The notes beneath the pieces were generated by a model. That model was not told the origin of the DNA. It was given only the letters and a program-made list of their open reading frames with translations, and searched no databases. A DNA stretch of 64,000 nucleotides, taken from contig NZ_JACCBJ010000001.1 of the NCBI RefSeq assembly GCF_013408745.1, positions 1,922,001-1,986,000 on the forward strand, given 5' to 3'. Origin of the DNA: Leifsonia soli (lineage in GTDB: Bacteria; Actinomycetota; Actinomycetes; Actinomycetales; Microbacteriaceae). A program made the translations under genes and the position numbers. Shown here piece by piece: positions 1 through 9,417 of the stretch. Position 1 is the first letter of the stretch; each line of letters starts with the position of its first letter.

Positions 1-536
1 GGCTCGAGATCCTCATCATCGACACCGGCGTGACGCACTCCCACGCCACCGGCGGCTACGCCGAGCGTCGCGCCTCGTGCGAAGAGGGCGCGCGCATCCT
101 GGGCGTCGAGGCGCTCCGGGATGTGTCGGTCGGCGACCTGGACCGCGCACGCGAACTGATGGACGACGTGACCTTCCGCCGCGTCCGCCACGTCGTCACC
201 GAGGACCAGCGTGTGCTCGACACCGTGCGCACCCTGCGCGAGCAGGGACCGGGCGCCATCGGCGGACTGCTGGACGCCTCCCACGTCTCCATGCGCGACG
301 ACTTCGAGATCTCGGTCCCGGAGCTCGACCTGGCGGTGGAGACCGCGCAGGCGAACGGCGCGATCGGCGCGCGGATGACCGGGGGCGGCTTCGGCGGCTC
401 GGCGATCGCCCTGGTGCCGACGGACGCCCTCAGCCGCGTGCTCGTCGCGCTCGACGGCGCGTTCGCCGAGCACGGCTTCGGCCAGCCCGACCTCTTCACC
501 GTGCAGGCGTCGGAGGGTGCGCGGCGCGAAAGCTGA
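1..536 (+). CDS. galK: Galactokinase, C-terminal part (5' end outside window)
   Basis: Phosphorylates galactose at C1 with ATP in the Leloir pathway; cytosolic GHMP-family kinase. The reading frame is already open at base 3 and runs to TGA at 534-536. The visible part starts in the galactokinase segment IDTGVTHSHATGGYAERR, which resembles the family's conserved region around residues 190-210, and contains the C-terminal GHMP glycine-rich motif RMTGGGFGGSAIAL. About 178 residues are visible, roughly the last 45% of a normal protein of about 390 residues. The first in-frame GTG at 30 is internal. The start, promoter and any gal partners lie upstream of the window. Confidence 0.93.
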   Translation, partial: LEILIIDTGVTHSHATGGYAERRASCEEGARILGVEALRDVSVGDLDRARELMDDVTFRRVRHVVTEDQRVLDTVRTLREQGPGAIGGLLDASHVSMRDDFEISVPELDLAVETAQANGAIGARMTGGGFGGSAIALVPTDALSRVLVALDGAFAEHGFGQPDLFTVQASEGARRES

Positions 537-591
537 CCGCATCCCGGGCCGGTTCACCTCCCGGTCACCCGCGGGTGCCACACTGTGACGC

Positions 592-1398
592 GTGAGTGGA
601 CAGGGAGTGAACGATCCGGTCGTCGTCTGGCTCGACGCGGACACCGTCCAGCTGCGGCAGCCCAAGACGTCGCACTGGGAGGCGCCGTTCCTCTACCTGC
701 TGTTCGGGCGGGAGCGGGCGCTGCTCATCGACACCGGGGCGACCGCCGACGAGGCGGTGTTCCCGCTGCGCACGACCGTCGAGGGCCTCATCGCGGAGTG
801 GCTGCGCCGCAACCCGGCTGTGTTCGTGCGGCCGTATCCCCTGGTCGTCGCCCACTCCCACGGGCACGGCGACCACATCGCGGGCGACGCGCTCCTGCGG
901 GACCGGCCGGGCACCACGGTCGTCGGCACCAGCCCCGCCGAGGTGATCGGGTTCTTCGGATTCCCGACCTGGCCGGACGCGACGGTCTCGTACGACCTCG
1001 GTCGCCGGGTCGTCGACGTCATCGGCGGGCCCGGGCACGAGCCGTCGGCCGTCGTGTTCTTCGACCGGCAGACGGGAATCCTGTTCACCGGGGACACCGT
1101 CCTGCCCGCCCGGCTGTACGTGCGCGACCTCGGGCAGTACAGGGCGACGATCGAGCGGCTGATCCGGTTCCGCGACGACCCGCCCGCGCCGGTGCGCGAG
1201 CTGCGCGGCGCGCACATCGAGATGTCGTCGGAGCCGGGCGTCGACTATCCGGCGGGGACGGTCGAGCAGCCGGACGAGGCTCCGCTGCCGCTGCGGCCGC
1301 GCATCCTCGACCGCGTGCTGGCCGCCCTCGGCGAGCTGCGCGGCGTGCCCGGCGAGCGCATCGTCGCGAAGCGCTTCATCGTCGTCGTCGACCGCTGA
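592..1398 (+). CDS. MBL-fold metallo-hydrolase
   Basis: Predicted zinc-dependent hydrolase of the metallo-beta-lactamase superfamily; the substrate cannot be told from sequence. The 268-residue protein shows a strand-turn LLIDTGA (about residues 45-50), the metal motif HSHGHGDH (H90, H92, D94, H95) and a later GHEPSAV and TGDTVLP, which supply further ligands. It starts with GTG at 592, with no strong ribosome site but a weak CACACT-like -10 just upstream, so a leaderless start is possible. It is followed by a large palindrome and faces ybaK convergently. Glyoxalase II-like or lactonase roles are both possible. Confidence 0.8.
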   Translation: MSGQGVNDPVVVWLDADTVQLRQPKTSHWEAPFLYLLFGRERALLIDTGATADEAVFPLRTTVEGLIAEWLRRNPAVFVRPYPLVVAHSHGHGDHIAGDALLRDRPGTTVVGTSPAEVIGFFGFPTWPDATVSYDLGRRVVDVIGGPGHEPSAVVFFDRQTGILFTGDTVLPARLYVRDLGQYRATIERLIRFRDDPPAPVRELRGAHIEMSSEPGVDYPAGTVEQPDEAPLPLRPRILDRVLAALGELRGVPGERIVAKRFIVVVDR

Positions 1399-1420
1399 CG
1401 CCCGTCCCCCGTCCCCCCGT

Positions 1421-1496
1421 CCCCACCGTCGAGTCCGCGATCTTTGCACGCCGCGGGGGCGTTTCGCGTGCAAAGTTCGCGGACTCGACGGTGGGG
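1421..1496. repeat. Palindromic element PE-1 (convergent gene boundary)
   Basis: Near-perfect inverted repeat: arm 1421-1451, loop 1452-1465, arm 1466-1496, 31 base pairs with one mismatch. Core arm words are CCGTCGAGTCCGCGA and TTTGCACGC. It exactly fills the gap between two converging genes, so it probably also works as a bidirectional terminator, although no T-tract follows. The arm sequence recurs at 2893, 22792 and 25051. Confidence 0.85.
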
Positions 1497-1994
1497 CTAG
1501 AGGAGGGGCGGCTCGACGGGGGTGGGCTCGCCGCCGGTGAGGCGGATGAGTTCGTCGAAGGTCGTCGGGAACACCGTGTGGGCGTGGCCGGCGGCCGCCC
1601 AGACCTCCGGGTAGTCCGCGAGCGCCACATCCACCACGGTGCGCAGCGGTTGCGGGTGGCCGACCGGCGCGACGCCGCCGATGGTCTGGCCGGTCGCCGC
1701 CTTGACGGTCTCCGCGTCGGCACGGCGGATGCGGCCGCCGAGCCGCTCGCCGAGGAACGCGGTGTCGACGCGGTGCGCGCCGGAGGTCATCACGAGGAGC
1801 GGCTCGCCGTCGATCGTGAAGACCAGCGAGTTCGCGATCGCGCCGACCTCGACGCCGAGCTCGGCCGCGGCGGACGCGGCCGTCGGGGTCGCCGACGCGA
1901 ACCAGCGCACCCGCGGCTCGACGCCCGCGGCGAGCAGCGCCGCCTCGACGCGTTCGACCGCGGGATGCGTCCGCTCGGCCGCGGCGTCGCTCAC
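1497..1994 (-). CDS. YbaK/EbsC-family aminoacyl-tRNA deacylase
   Basis: YbaK/ProX-like editing domain protein of 165 residues, expected to hydrolyse mischarged aminoacyl-tRNA (Cys-tRNA(Pro) in characterised YbaK). Family hallmarks visible are IANSLVF with [10 protein letters not shown], the glycine motif [13 protein letters not shown] and a terminal [14 protein letters not shown]. The GTG start at 1994 overlaps the folD stop by four bases (GTGA), so translation is probably coupled to folD. The exact tRNA specificity is not determined by these motifs. Confidence 0.87.
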   Translation of the reverse strand: MSDAAAERTHPAVERVEAALLAAGVEPRVRWFASATPTAASAAAELGVEVGAIANSLVFTIDGEPLLVMTSGAHRVDTAFLGERLGGRIRRADAETVKAATGQTIGGVAPVGHPQPLRTVVDVALADYPEVWAAAGHAHTVFPTTFDELIRLTGGEPTPVEPPLL

Positions 1995-2872
1995 AGCAGC
2001 TCCCGCTCCGCCGACTCGACGACGTTCTGCAGCAGCAGCGCGCGCGTCATCGGGCCGACGCCGCCCGGGTTCGGGGAGATCCAGGAGGCGACCTCGGCCA
2101 CATCCGGAGCCACATCGCCCGCGACGACGCTCTTGCCGGTCACCGGGTCCTCCACGCGGCTCACGCCGACGTCGAGCACGATGGCGCCCGGCTTGACGTT
2201 CGCCGCCGTGACGAGGCCGGCGACGCCCGCGGCGGCCACGATGATGTCGGCGCGGCGGAGGTGCGCGTCGAGGTCGCGCGTGCCGGTGTGGGTGAGGGTG
2301 ACGGTCGCGTTGTACTCGCGGCGGGTGAGCAGCGCGCCGATCGAGCGGCCGACGGTGACGCCGCGCCCGACGACCACCACATCCCTGCCGCGGATGTCGA
2401 TGCCGTGCCGCAGCATCAGCTCGATCACGCCGCGCGGCGTGCAGGGCAGCGGAGAGGTGATCGGCCGGTTGACGTTGAGGACCAGGCGGCCGAGGTTCGT
2501 CGGGTGCAGGCCGTCCGCATCCTTCGCCGGGTCGACGAGCTCGAGGATGGCGTCGGTGTCGAGGTGCCCGGGCAGCGGGAGCTGCACGATGAAGCCGGTG
2601 CAGTCGGGGTCGGCGTTCAGCTCCTCGACCACGGCCTCGAGCTCGGCCTGCGAGATGTCGGCGGGCAGGTCGCGGCGGATGGATGCGATGCCCACCTCCG
2701 CGCAGTCGCGGTGCTTGCCGGCGACGTACCACTGCGAGCCGGGGTCGTCGCCGACGAGGATCGTGCCGAGCCCCGGGACGACGCCCTGCTCACGCAGCGC
2801 GCTCACGCGCTCCTTCAGCTCCGCCTTGATCGCGGCGGCGGTCGCCTTCCCGTCCAGAATCTGTGCGGTCAC
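1991..2872 (-). CDS. folD: Bifunctional methylenetetrahydrofolate dehydrogenase/cyclohydrolase
   Basis: Interconverts 5,10-methylene-THF and 10-formyl-THF through methenyl-THF in the cytosol, supplying one-carbon units for purines and fMet. The 293-residue length is normal for FolD. The catalytic lysine motif appears as YVAGKHRDC (K53), followed by [15 protein letters not shown] and the KDADG motif; the Rossmann segment [18 protein letters not shown] binds NADP. It lies 97 bp downstream of glyA, separated by palindrome PE-2, and overlaps ybaK by four bases. Grouping with glyA makes sense, since GlyA makes the methylene-THF that FolD uses. Confidence 0.97.
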   Translation of the reverse strand: MTAQILDGKATAAAIKAELKERVSALREQGVVPGLGTILVGDDPGSQWYVAGKHRDCAEVGIASIRRDLPADISQAELEAVVEELNADPDCTGFIVQLPLPGHLDTDAILELVDPAKDADGLHPTNLGRLVLNVNRPITSPLPCTPRGVIELMLRHGIDIRGRDVVVVGRGVTVGRSIGALLTRREYNATVTLTHTGTRDLDAHLRRADIIVAAAGVAGLVTAANVKPGAIVLDVGVSRVEDPVTGKSVVAGDVAPDVAEVASWISPNPGGVGPMTRALLLQNVVESAERELL

Positions 2873-2892
2873 GGTGTCTCCTTGCGTTTCCT

Positions 2893-2958
2893 CCGTCGAG
2901 TACGCGAAAACTGCACGGCGAACGCCTCGCGAACGTGCAAAGTTCGCGTACTCGACGG
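2893..2958. repeat. Palindromic element PE-2 between glyA and folD
   Basis: Inverted repeat with arms 2893-2917 and 2934-2958 (25 bp each, three adjacent mismatches in the middle) and a 16-base loop. It shares the CCGTCGAGT, CGCGAA and TGCACG words with PE-1. Unlike PE-1 it lies between two genes of the same direction, so it could weaken read-through from glyA into folD. Confidence 0.8.
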
Positions 2959-2969
2959 GGGGGGTGGGG

Positions 2970-4295
2970 TCAGATGGAGGAGGGGAGCTCGACTTGGACG
3001 GCCTCGGCGCCGGAGGGCGTGAGGCCGGGGTAGAGCGGGAACGCGGCGGTCAGCGCGTCGACGCGAGCCCGCAGGGCGCGGGTGTCGGCGCCCGGACGCA
3101 GGGCCAGCGCGATGATGTCGGCCACCTCGGTGAACTCGGTGTCGCCGAAGCCGCGGGTCGCGAGCGCCGGGGTGCCGATCCGGAGACCGGAGGTCACCAT
3201 CGGCGGCCGCGGGTCGAACGGCACGGCGTTGCGGTTCACGGTGATGCCGACCTCGTGCAGCACGTCCTCCGCCTGCTGGCCGTCGAGCTCCGAGGTGCGC
3301 AAGTCGGCGAGCACGAGGTGCACGTCGGTGCCGCCCGTGAGCACGTCGACGCCGGCGGCGCGGGAGTCGTCGGCCGTCAGGCGCTCGGCGAGCAGCTTCG
3401 CGCCGCGGATGGTCCGCTCCTGGCGGTCTTTGAACTCCTCGGTGGCCGCCAGCTTGAACGCGGTCGCCTTCGCGGCGATCACGTGCATCAGCGGGCCGCC
3501 CTGCTGGCCGGGGAACACGTTCGAGTTGAGCTTCTTGGCGAGCTCGGTGTCGCGGCTCACGATGAAACCGGAGCGCGGTCCGCCGATGGTCTTGTGCACG
3601 GTCGAGCTGACCACGTCGGCGAAGGGCACGGGCGAGGGATGCAGCCCGGCGGCGACGAGACCGGCGAAATGCGCCATGTCGACCCACAGCTTCGCTCCGA
3701 CCTCGTCGGCGATCTCGCGGAACGCCGCGAAGTCGAGCTGGCGCGGGTAGGCCGACCAGCCGGCGATGATGACCTGCGGCTTGTGCTCGATGGCCTTGTC
3801 CCGCACGACGTTCATGTCGACGAGGAAGGTCTCCGGGTCGACGCCGTAGGAGACGGCGTTGTAGAGCTTGCCCGAGAAGTTGAGCTTCATCCCGTGGGTG
3901 AGGTGGCCGCCGTGGGCGAGCTCCAGACCGAGGATGGTGTCGCCCGGTGTCGCGATGGCGGAGAGCACTGCGGCGTTGGCCGAGGCGCCCGAGTGCGGCT
4001 GGACGTTGGCATACTCCGCGCCGAACAGGGCCTTGGCCCGGTCGATCGCCAGCTGCTCGGCGATGTCGACGTACTCGCAGCCGCCGTAGTAGCGGCGGCC
4101 CGGGTAGCCCTCCGCGTACTTGTTGGTGAGGACGGAGCCGACCGCTTCGAGCACCGCGCGCGGGACGAAGTTCTCGGAGGCGATCATCTCGAGGTAGTCG
4201 CGCTGGCGGCCGAGCTCGAGCTGCAGCACCTCCGCGATCTCGGGGTCGACCTCCGCCAGAGGGGCGGTGAACGTCGAGGGGAGGGTATCGGTCAT
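2970..4295 (-). CDS. glyA: Serine hydroxymethyltransferase
   Basis: PLP enzyme converting serine plus THF to glycine plus methylene-THF. The 441-residue protein starts at ATG 4295, eight bases after AAGGAGC. Seen in sequence: EMIASENF near residue 37, the substrate/PLP segment QPHSGASAN (about 99-107), [11 protein letters not shown], and the PLP lysine in STVHKTIGG (K235). It is the first gene after a ZTP riboswitch and is followed by folD and ybaK. The length is slightly above the usual 415-430 residues because of a short N-terminal extension. Confidence 0.97.
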   Translation of the reverse strand: MTDTLPSTFTAPLAEVDPEIAEVLQLELGRQRDYLEMIASENFVPRAVLEAVGSVLTNKYAEGYPGRRYYGGCEYVDIAEQLAIDRAKALFGAEYANVQPHSGASANAAVLSAIATPGDTILGLELAHGGHLTHGMKLNFSGKLYNAVSYGVDPETFLVDMNVVRDKAIEHKPQVIIAGWSAYPRQLDFAAFREIADEVGAKLWVDMAHFAGLVAAGLHPSPVPFADVVSSTVHKTIGGPRSGFIVSRDTELAKKLNSNVFPGQQGGPLMHVIAAKATAFKLAATEEFKDRQERTIRGAKLLAERLTADDSRAAGVDVLTGGTDVHLVLADLRTSELDGQQAEDVLHEVGITVNRNAVPFDPRPPMVTSGLRIGTPALATRGFGDTEFTEVADIIALALRPGADTRALRARVDALTAAFPLYPGLTPSGAEAVQVELPSSI

Positions 4296-4329
4296 TGCCG
4301 GCTCCTTCGTACAGGGATGGACCATTGCG

Positions 4330-4424
4330 TGGCGACCCAGGCGCGCGGCCGCATCCATCCGTGTTCTCGAGGTTCCGTGTCGCTCCCCGATGGTGACCAT
4401 CTGAGCGCCAGTCGCGACGGGCCA
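4330..4424 (-). promoter_or_regulatory. ZTP (pfl) riboswitch in the glyA leader
   Basis: On the minus strand the leader contains GTCGCGACTGGCG (4405-4419) and, about 60 bases later, CCGCGCGCCTGGGTCG (4333-4348). These match the two conserved halves of the ZTP/pfl aptamer (CGyGACUGGC and CCGCCUGGG) in the correct order and spacing, with the variable linker between. The class senses ZTP/ZMP, which build up when 10-formyl-THF is short, and typically switches on folate-cycle genes such as glyA and folD. The expression platform could not be assigned. Confidence 0.85.
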
Positions 4425-4559
4425 AGCATAGCAAAGCGCACGCCGGGCGGAACCCTTGCTCAACGCCGGACGCGCTGCGATACTCGCTGGTGGCCGACGC
4501 ACGCGGGGCGGGCGGAGTCGGTCTCCTCCGCTCTGCCCCGACCCGCAAGGGAGCCCACC

Positions 4560-6083
4560 GTGGTCGTGCCCCGCCCCGTTCTCACCCAGCCGTCGCCGGG
4601 CTCCCCCTTCGTGCTGGGGCCGACCGCCCGCATCAGCGTGGCCGGGCCGGGAGCGGACACCGTCGGACGCCTGCTGAGCGATGCGCTCGCCGGCGACTGC
4701 TCGCGCGACCTGCCGGTCGTCGCGGAGCCTCCCGCGTTCGGCGACATCGCCCTGGTGATCGCGCACGGCGAGGGGCCGCACGACGACGGGTCGGACAGTG
4801 CGGAAGGCTACACGCTGGAGGTCGCCGCCGAGGGCGTGCGGATCGGCGCCGCCACCCCGGCCGGTGCGTTCTGGGGCGTCCAGACCCTGCGTCAGCTGCT
4901 CCCGGCCGACGGCGACGGCGACGGCGACGGGCTGACGGTCGAGCAGGTCCGCATCCACGACCATCCCCGATACGCGTACCGCGGCGCGATGCTGGATGTC
5001 GCCCGCCACTTCTTCACGCCCGCCGAAGTGAAGCGGTTCATCGACGCGATCGTTCTGCTCAAGGTCAACCACCTGCACCTGCACCTGACGGACGACCAGG
5101 GGTGGCGCATCCACATCGAGTCGTGGCCGGAGCTGACCCGCATCGGCGGCTCGACCGGCAGCGACGGCAGCCGCGGCGGCTTCTACACGCAGGACGAGTT
5201 CCGCGACATCGTCGCCTACGCCGCCGAGCGGAACGTCACCGTCGTCCCCGAGCTCGACATGCCGGGGCATACGAACGCGGCGCTCGCGTCCTATCCCGTG
5301 CTCAACCCGGACGGCGTGGCCCGGCCGCTGTACACCGGGTCCGACGTCGGCTTCAGCACACTGCGGACGGGGGATGCGGTGACCCGGCGATTCGTGCGCG
5401 ATGTCGTCCGCGAAGTGGCCGCCCTGACACCCGGTCCGCTGCTCCACCTCGGCGGCGACGAGTGCCTGAGCACCGCGCCCGACGACTTCGTCGCGTTCGT
5501 CGAGGAGGCGGCCCACGTCGTCGCCGAGAACGGCAAGACGCCGGTCGGCTGGCACGAGATGGGCAAGGCGCACGGACTGCCCGCCGGGACCGTCGGGCAG
5601 TACTGGGACTTCACAACGCCGCGCGATCGCTCGGCCGAGTACGCCGTGTCCTTCGTCCGCGGCGGCGGGTCGCTCATCCTGTCGCCGTCGGACGCCGCCT
5701 ACCTCGACATCGTCTACGCCGAGGGCGACCCGATCGGCCAGGACTGGACCGGCAAGCCGACCACCCTGCGCGATGCGTTCGTGTGGGATCCGGCGCGGGT
5801 GATCCCCGGCGTCGGGGATGCGCACATCCTCGGCGTGGAGGCCGCCCTGTGGACCGAGACGGTCGGCACCATCGAGGAGGTCGAGGAGATGGTCCTCCCC
5901 CGGCTGGCCGCGGTCGCCGAGGTGGGCTGGTCGCCGGCACCGGCCGACACCGAGCCCGTCGAGGCCGCCCGCGATCTGGACGAGTTCGGCGCGCGCGTCG
6001 CCCGGCTCGCCGAGCACTGGGATGCGACAGGCACCCGGTACCGGCGCGTGCCGGACGTGCCGTGGCCGGAGCCCGTCGGCTGA
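4560..6083 (+). CDS. Beta-N-acetylhexosaminidase, GH20
   Basis: Removes terminal GlcNAc or GalNAc from oligosaccharides. The 507-residue protein starts at GTG 4560, six bases after AAGGGAG (4547-4553). Residues 1-135 look like the GH20b N-terminal domain. The catalytic barrel begins about residue 138 ([16 protein letters not shown]), followed by [12 protein letters not shown] and the catalytic Asp-Glu pair HLGGDEC (D300-E301). No signal peptide is evident, so it may act on imported oligosaccharides. A DGDGDGDG run (about 117-124), from a GACGGC microsatellite, sits in the domain linker. It lies between the folate operon and two amino-sugar operons, consistent with feeding them. Confidence 0.93.
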   Translation: MVVPRPVLTQPSPGSPFVLGPTARISVAGPGADTVGRLLSDALAGDCSRDLPVVAEPPAFGDIALVIAHGEGPHDDGSDSAEGYTLEVAAEGVRIGAATPAGAFWGVQTLRQLLPADGDGDGDGLTVEQVRIHDHPRYAYRGAMLDVARHFFTPAEVKRFIDAIVLLKVNHLHLHLTDDQGWRIHIESWPELTRIGGSTGSDGSRGGFYTQDEFRDIVAYAAERNVTVVPELDMPGHTNAALASYPVLNPDGVARPLYTGSDVGFSTLRTGDAVTRRFVRDVVREVAALTPGPLLHLGGDECLSTAPDDFVAFVEEAAHVVAENGKTPVGWHEMGKAHGLPAGTVGQYWDFTTPRDRSAEYAVSFVRGGGSLILSPSDAAYLDIVYAEGDPIGQDWTGKPTTLRDAFVWDPARVIPGVGDAHILGVEAALWTETVGTIEEVEEMVLPRLAAVAEVGWSPAPADTEPVEAARDLDEFGARVARLAEHWDATGTRYRRVPDVPWPEPVG

Positions 6084-6146
6084 GCCGCCTCCCGGCACGG
6101 TCTCCCGGCAGGTCGCCCGGCAGCTCGCCCGCTGATCACGACCGGA

Positions 6147-7391
6147 TCAGGGGTAGCCGATGAACCAGAGCAGCACGATCGCCACCGGCTGCAGCGCGAT
6201 GCCGGCGATCAGCACCGCCTTCCGCGCCGTGCGATGGCGGGTGAGTCCCCGCGCCCCCGCCAATGGAGCAAGGGGCAGCAGCAGCCGGAACGTGCTCTGC
6301 TGCGGGAGGAACACCGCGAAGAGGTACAGGCCGTAACTCGCCGCGTAGGCGACGGTCTCCGTCCCGAGCGCCCGGACGGACGGCCGCGTCAGCACCCACG
6401 CGAACCCGGCCACGATCGCGAGGACGATCAGAGCGCCCAGGATGCTCAGGTAGCGCCAGCTGAGCAGGAACCACGGGGTCAGCGGGATGAACGCGACGGT
6501 GCCGATGAATCCCGTCCACCAGGAGAGCTCGGTGGCCACATAGGCATCGCCCGTTCCCGTCACCACGGCCGCGATGATCGGCCAGGCGAGGCCGGCCAGC
6601 GCCATCAGCCCGCCGGTCAGCAGCATCGTCAGGCGCTCCCGCGGCCGGAACGCGTCCGCGCCGCGCCGGACGAGCACCATCCGGACCACGAGGACGATCG
6701 CGAGCGCGAGCGGCAGGGCCAGCGCACCGGGCCGGGTGAACGCGGCGGCCACACCGAACGGCAGCATCAGCCAGTACTTCCGCTGGAGCATGGCCAGCAG
6801 CGCCGCGAACATGAGGAAGAAGAACATGCTCTCGGCGTAGGCGATCTGCAGCACGAACGAGAGCGGTCCGAAGCAGAAGAACGCCGTCGCCCAGAACGCG
6901 CTCGAGACGCCCGCCCGTGCTGCGACGAGCCGGAACAGCACGACGCTGGCGGCAGCCCCGAAGACCAAAGCGACGGCGAACCCGGCGGGATAGAAGCTCA
7001 GCCCGGTGAGGACCATCACGACCCGCACGACCATCGGGAACAGCGGAAGGAACGCCCAGGGATTCTGCTGCACGGAGCCGTCGCTGTCGCGCGGCAGGCT
7101 GGTGGGGTACCCCTGCTCGACGATCTGGCTGTAGTAGGAGCCGTCCCACGATCCCGAGAAGGTGAAGAACGTCGGGTTCATCCGCGGGCTCGCGTAGTCC
7201 CAGTGCGCCACGTTGGCGGTGATGAACAACGCCAGCATGAGGGTCGTCGTGAGCAGCCGCGAGACGGCGTACAGCACGAGCACGGCCGCCCACCAGGGCA
7301 CATCGCGGCCCGCGAACCGCAGCCGCCGCGGTACCGCCATCGGGCGGCCCAGAAGCTCCGGCCGCCTGGTGCTCGTGGTCCCCGCTGTCAT
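6147..7391 (-). CDS. PIG-V-like membrane mannosyltransferase
   Basis: Predicted polytopic glycosyltransferase of 414 residues, probably using a polyprenyl-phosphate sugar donor to glycosylate envelope polymers. The first helix (about residues 32-58) is followed by a loop with WDGSYYSQIVEQGYP, matching the acidic loop of PIG-V/GT-C enzymes, then QNPWAFLPLFPMVVR. About nine further hydrophobic segments run to the C-terminus, which ends in a helix and IGYP. The family assignment rests on the loop motif and topology; the acceptor is unknown. It is monocistronic and convergent with the GH20 gene. Confidence 0.75.
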   Translation of the reverse strand: MTAGTTSTRRPELLGRPMAVPRRLRFAGRDVPWWAAVLVLYAVSRLLTTTLMLALFITANVAHWDYASPRMNPTFFTFSGSWDGSYYSQIVEQGYPTSLPRDSDGSVQQNPWAFLPLFPMVVRVVMVLTGLSFYPAGFAVALVFGAAASVVLFRLVAARAGVSSAFWATAFFCFGPLSFVLQIAYAESMFFFLMFAALLAMLQRKYWLMLPFGVAAAFTRPGALALPLALAIVLVVRMVLVRRGADAFRPRERLTMLLTGGLMALAGLAWPIIAAVVTGTGDAYVATELSWWTGFIGTVAFIPLTPWFLLSWRYLSILGALIVLAIVAGFAWVLTRPSVRALGTETVAYAASYGLYLFAVFLPQQSTFRLLLPLAPLAGARGLTRHRTARKAVLIAGIALQPVAIVLLWFIGYP

Positions 7392-7501
7392 CGTCCCGTC
7401 CGTCGCCCGCCGATCCCCGACCGAGGACCGCCCCTTGGGATGGTACCCGCCGGAAACGGTCCTCCGGCAGCCGCCCGACGTCGCCTGAGAGAGTCCTCAT
7501 A

Positions 7502-7548
7502 CGGCGGGAGACGACCGCGTCGCGCCACACGCGCGGCGCCTCCCGCCG
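7502..7548 (-). terminator. Possible terminator of the first sugar ABC operon
   Basis: Inverted arms CGGCGGGAG (7502-7510) and CTCCCGCCG (7540-7548) flank a GC-rich loop just past the permease stop codon. There is no T-tract. Placement supports termination, but the 9-bp stem with a long loop is modest evidence. Confidence 0.35.
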
Positions 7549-7562
7549 GGTCCGGGGGTGCC

Positions 7563-8459
7563 CTACTTCACGCTGCCGGCGGTGAGTCCGCCGACGAGGC
7601 GCTTCTCGATGAGCATGAACAGGATGACGACCGGGATGACAGCGACCACCGAGACGGCGAAGACATACTGCCACGCCGCGTCGTACTGGCCGACGAACTT
7701 GGTGAGCGCCACCGAGAGCGGCTGGTTCGCATCCGTGGACAGGATCACGAGGCTGGCCGCGAACTCGTTCCACGACGCCACGAAGGTGTAGATGATCGCC
7801 GTGACGATGCCCGGCCAGACCAGCGGCAGCTGCACGCGGAACAGGACGGTCCACTTGCCTGCGCCGTCGAGCTGCGCCGCCTCGTCGACCTCCTTCGGCA
7901 CGCCCGCGAAGAAGCTGTGCATGATCCAGATCGCGAACGCGAGGTTGAAGGCGGCGTTGACGAGGATCATCGCCAGCCAGGTGTCGTTGATCCCGAGCGC
8001 CACCATCTCCTTGAAGAGACCCGTCGCGAGCACGGTCGGCTGGAGCATCTGGGTCACGATGACGAGGAACAGGAAGATCCCGCGGCCCGGGAAGCGGAAC
8101 CGCGCCGTGTAGTACGCAGCGGGAACGCAGACCAGCAGCACCAGCACCGTCGCGAACACGGAGATGACGATGGTGGAGATGAGGTTGTACGGCAGCGGCG
8201 TCTCGGGCGTCGACCACATCGTGAGGTAGTTCTCGGGATGCCACTGCTCGGGCAGGTAGGTCGGCGGGACGGCGAGGATGTTGTTCCTGCTCTTGAACGA
8301 GCCGATCAGCATGATCAGGTACGGCGCGATGAAGACCAGGGCGATCACGATGCCGGCGACGGTCTTCCCGGCGACGCGCCAGGAACCGCCGGCCGACCGG
8401 GGGCGGCGGCGGCGCGGCGTCGGCGCTCCGGCGAGGGCGACGGGGGCTGGCGCGGTCAC
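7563..8459 (-). CDS. Sugar ABC transporter permease, MalG type
   Basis: Inner-membrane half of a CUT1-type carbohydrate importer, 298 residues with about six helices. The cytoplasmic coupling loop reads DEAAQLDGAGKWTVLFRVQL, the EAA motif that docks the shared ATPase. The start is GTG 8459, overlapping the upstream permease stop by four bases, with AAGGAGG inside the preceding gene. No ATP-binding subunit is encoded nearby, so a housekeeping MsiK-like ATPase elsewhere is probably used, as is common in actinobacteria. Context points to an amino-sugar or oligosaccharide substrate. Confidence 0.93.
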   Translation of the reverse strand: MTAPAPVALAGAPTPRRRRPRSAGGSWRVAGKTVAGIVIALVFIAPYLIMLIGSFKSRNNILAVPPTYLPEQWHPENYLTMWSTPETPLPYNLISTIVISVFATVLVLLVCVPAAYYTARFRFPGRGIFLFLVIVTQMLQPTVLATGLFKEMVALGINDTWLAMILVNAAFNLAFAIWIMHSFFAGVPKEVDEAAQLDGAGKWTVLFRVQLPLVWPGIVTAIIYTFVASWNEFAASLVILSTDANQPLSVALTKFVGQYDAAWQYVFAVSVVAVIPVVILFMLIEKRLVGGLTAGSVK

Positions 8460-9412
8460 GAGACCTCCTTCATCGGCTTCACGACCCACAGGTAGATGCC
8501 GACGACGACGAGCACGATCAGGAAGTTGATCACGCTGAGGGCGCTGGACAGGTCGATGCGCTGTTCGTTCTGGAGCAGCTTGAACACGTAGGTGGTCGTC
8601 GTGTCCGCTTTGTATCCGGGGATGGACCCGGTCATCAGTTTCAGGATGGGCAGCGAGTTGAACACGTTGATGATGTTGATCAGCGCCGCGAGGGCGATCG
8701 CGCTCCGCAGGTTCGGGAGAGTGACGCTGAAGTAGGCGCGGAACGCTCCGGCGCCGTCCATCTTCGCCGCCTCGAGCATGTCGCCGGGGATCCCGGCCAG
8801 CCCGGCGAGGATCGTGTACGTCGTGAACGGCAGCGAGACGAACACCGCGATGCCGATCGACGAGATGAACGCCGGAACCGGCTCCTTCGTGAAGCCGAAG
8901 GGCTCGGCGAGCAGGTGGATGTCGACCAGGAACTTGTTGATGATCCCGTAGAACGGGTCGAGGCCGTAGACGAACACGGTCGTGGTCATCACCACGCTGG
9001 CGGCCCACGGGACGATGATCGCCATCCGCACCCAGCGCCGGCCGGGGAAGTTCTTGTCGAGGAACTGGGCCAGGGCGAGCGAGATCACCACGGTGATCAC
9101 GACCACCGAGACCACCCAGACCAGGGAGTTGAGCAGGATGCCGGGGAGCTCCGGCCGCGACAGCACCGTGATGTAGTTCTGCAGGCCGACCGATCCGTGG
9201 TCCACCCCGGCGATCGAGATCTTCCGGGTGGAGTTGTAGATCATGTAGCCGGCCGGGAACAGCACGACGCCGAAGATCAGGATGAGGGCGGGCAGCGTCC
9301 ACGGCACGGCGTGCCAGAGATCGGACGCCCCGCCGGTGGGCTTGGGGGACGCCCCGCGGCGGGGACGGCCGGTGGCCGCCCCCGCGCGGGTCGCTTCAGC
9401 GGTGCTGGTCAT
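8456..9412 (-). CDS. Sugar ABC transporter permease, MalF type
   Basis: Partner permease of 318 residues. ATG 9412 is chosen because the upstream in-frame codons contain no start. An N-terminal Pro/Gly/Arg-rich cytoplasmic tail is followed by TM1 (about residues 36-57, PWTLPALILIFGVVLFPAGY) and five more segments. The EAA loop is seen as LEAAKMDGAGAFRAYFSVTL. It begins six bases after the binding-protein stop and overlaps the MalG-type gene by four bases, a tight SBP-F-G operon. Confidence 0.93.
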   Translation of the reverse strand: MTSTAEATRAGAATGRPRRGASPKPTGGASDLWHAVPWTLPALILIFGVVLFPAGYMIYNSTRKISIAGVDHGSVGLQNYITVLSRPELPGILLNSLVWVVSVVVITVVISLALAQFLDKNFPGRRWVRMAIIVPWAASVVMTTTVFVYGLDPFYGIINKFLVDIHLLAEPFGFTKEPVPAFISSIGIAVFVSLPFTTYTILAGLAGIPGDMLEAAKMDGAGAFRAYFSVTLPNLRSAIALAALINIINVFNSLPILKLMTGSIPGYKADTTTTYVFKLLQNEQRIDLSSALSVINFLIVLVVVGIYLWVVKPMKEVS

Positions 9413-9417
9413 CCGGG

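Noticed and set aside
585..6083. Very long open frame running through several genes on the plus strand
   Set aside because: Only 4560-6083 (GH20) has protein-like composition; the rest is Arg/Ala/Gly-rich shadow of genes on the other strand, expected at this GC level.
2970..6098. 1042-codon minus frame that could suggest a fusion to GlyA
   Set aside because: The part beyond 4295 is antisense to GH20 and the riboswitch; GlyA has a clear ATG with ribosome site at 4295.
6234..8495. Long plus-strand frame opposite the glycosyltransferase and permease
   Set aside because: Composition is rich in Arg, Gln, His and Glu with no motif; it is the mirror of hydrophobic coding sequence.
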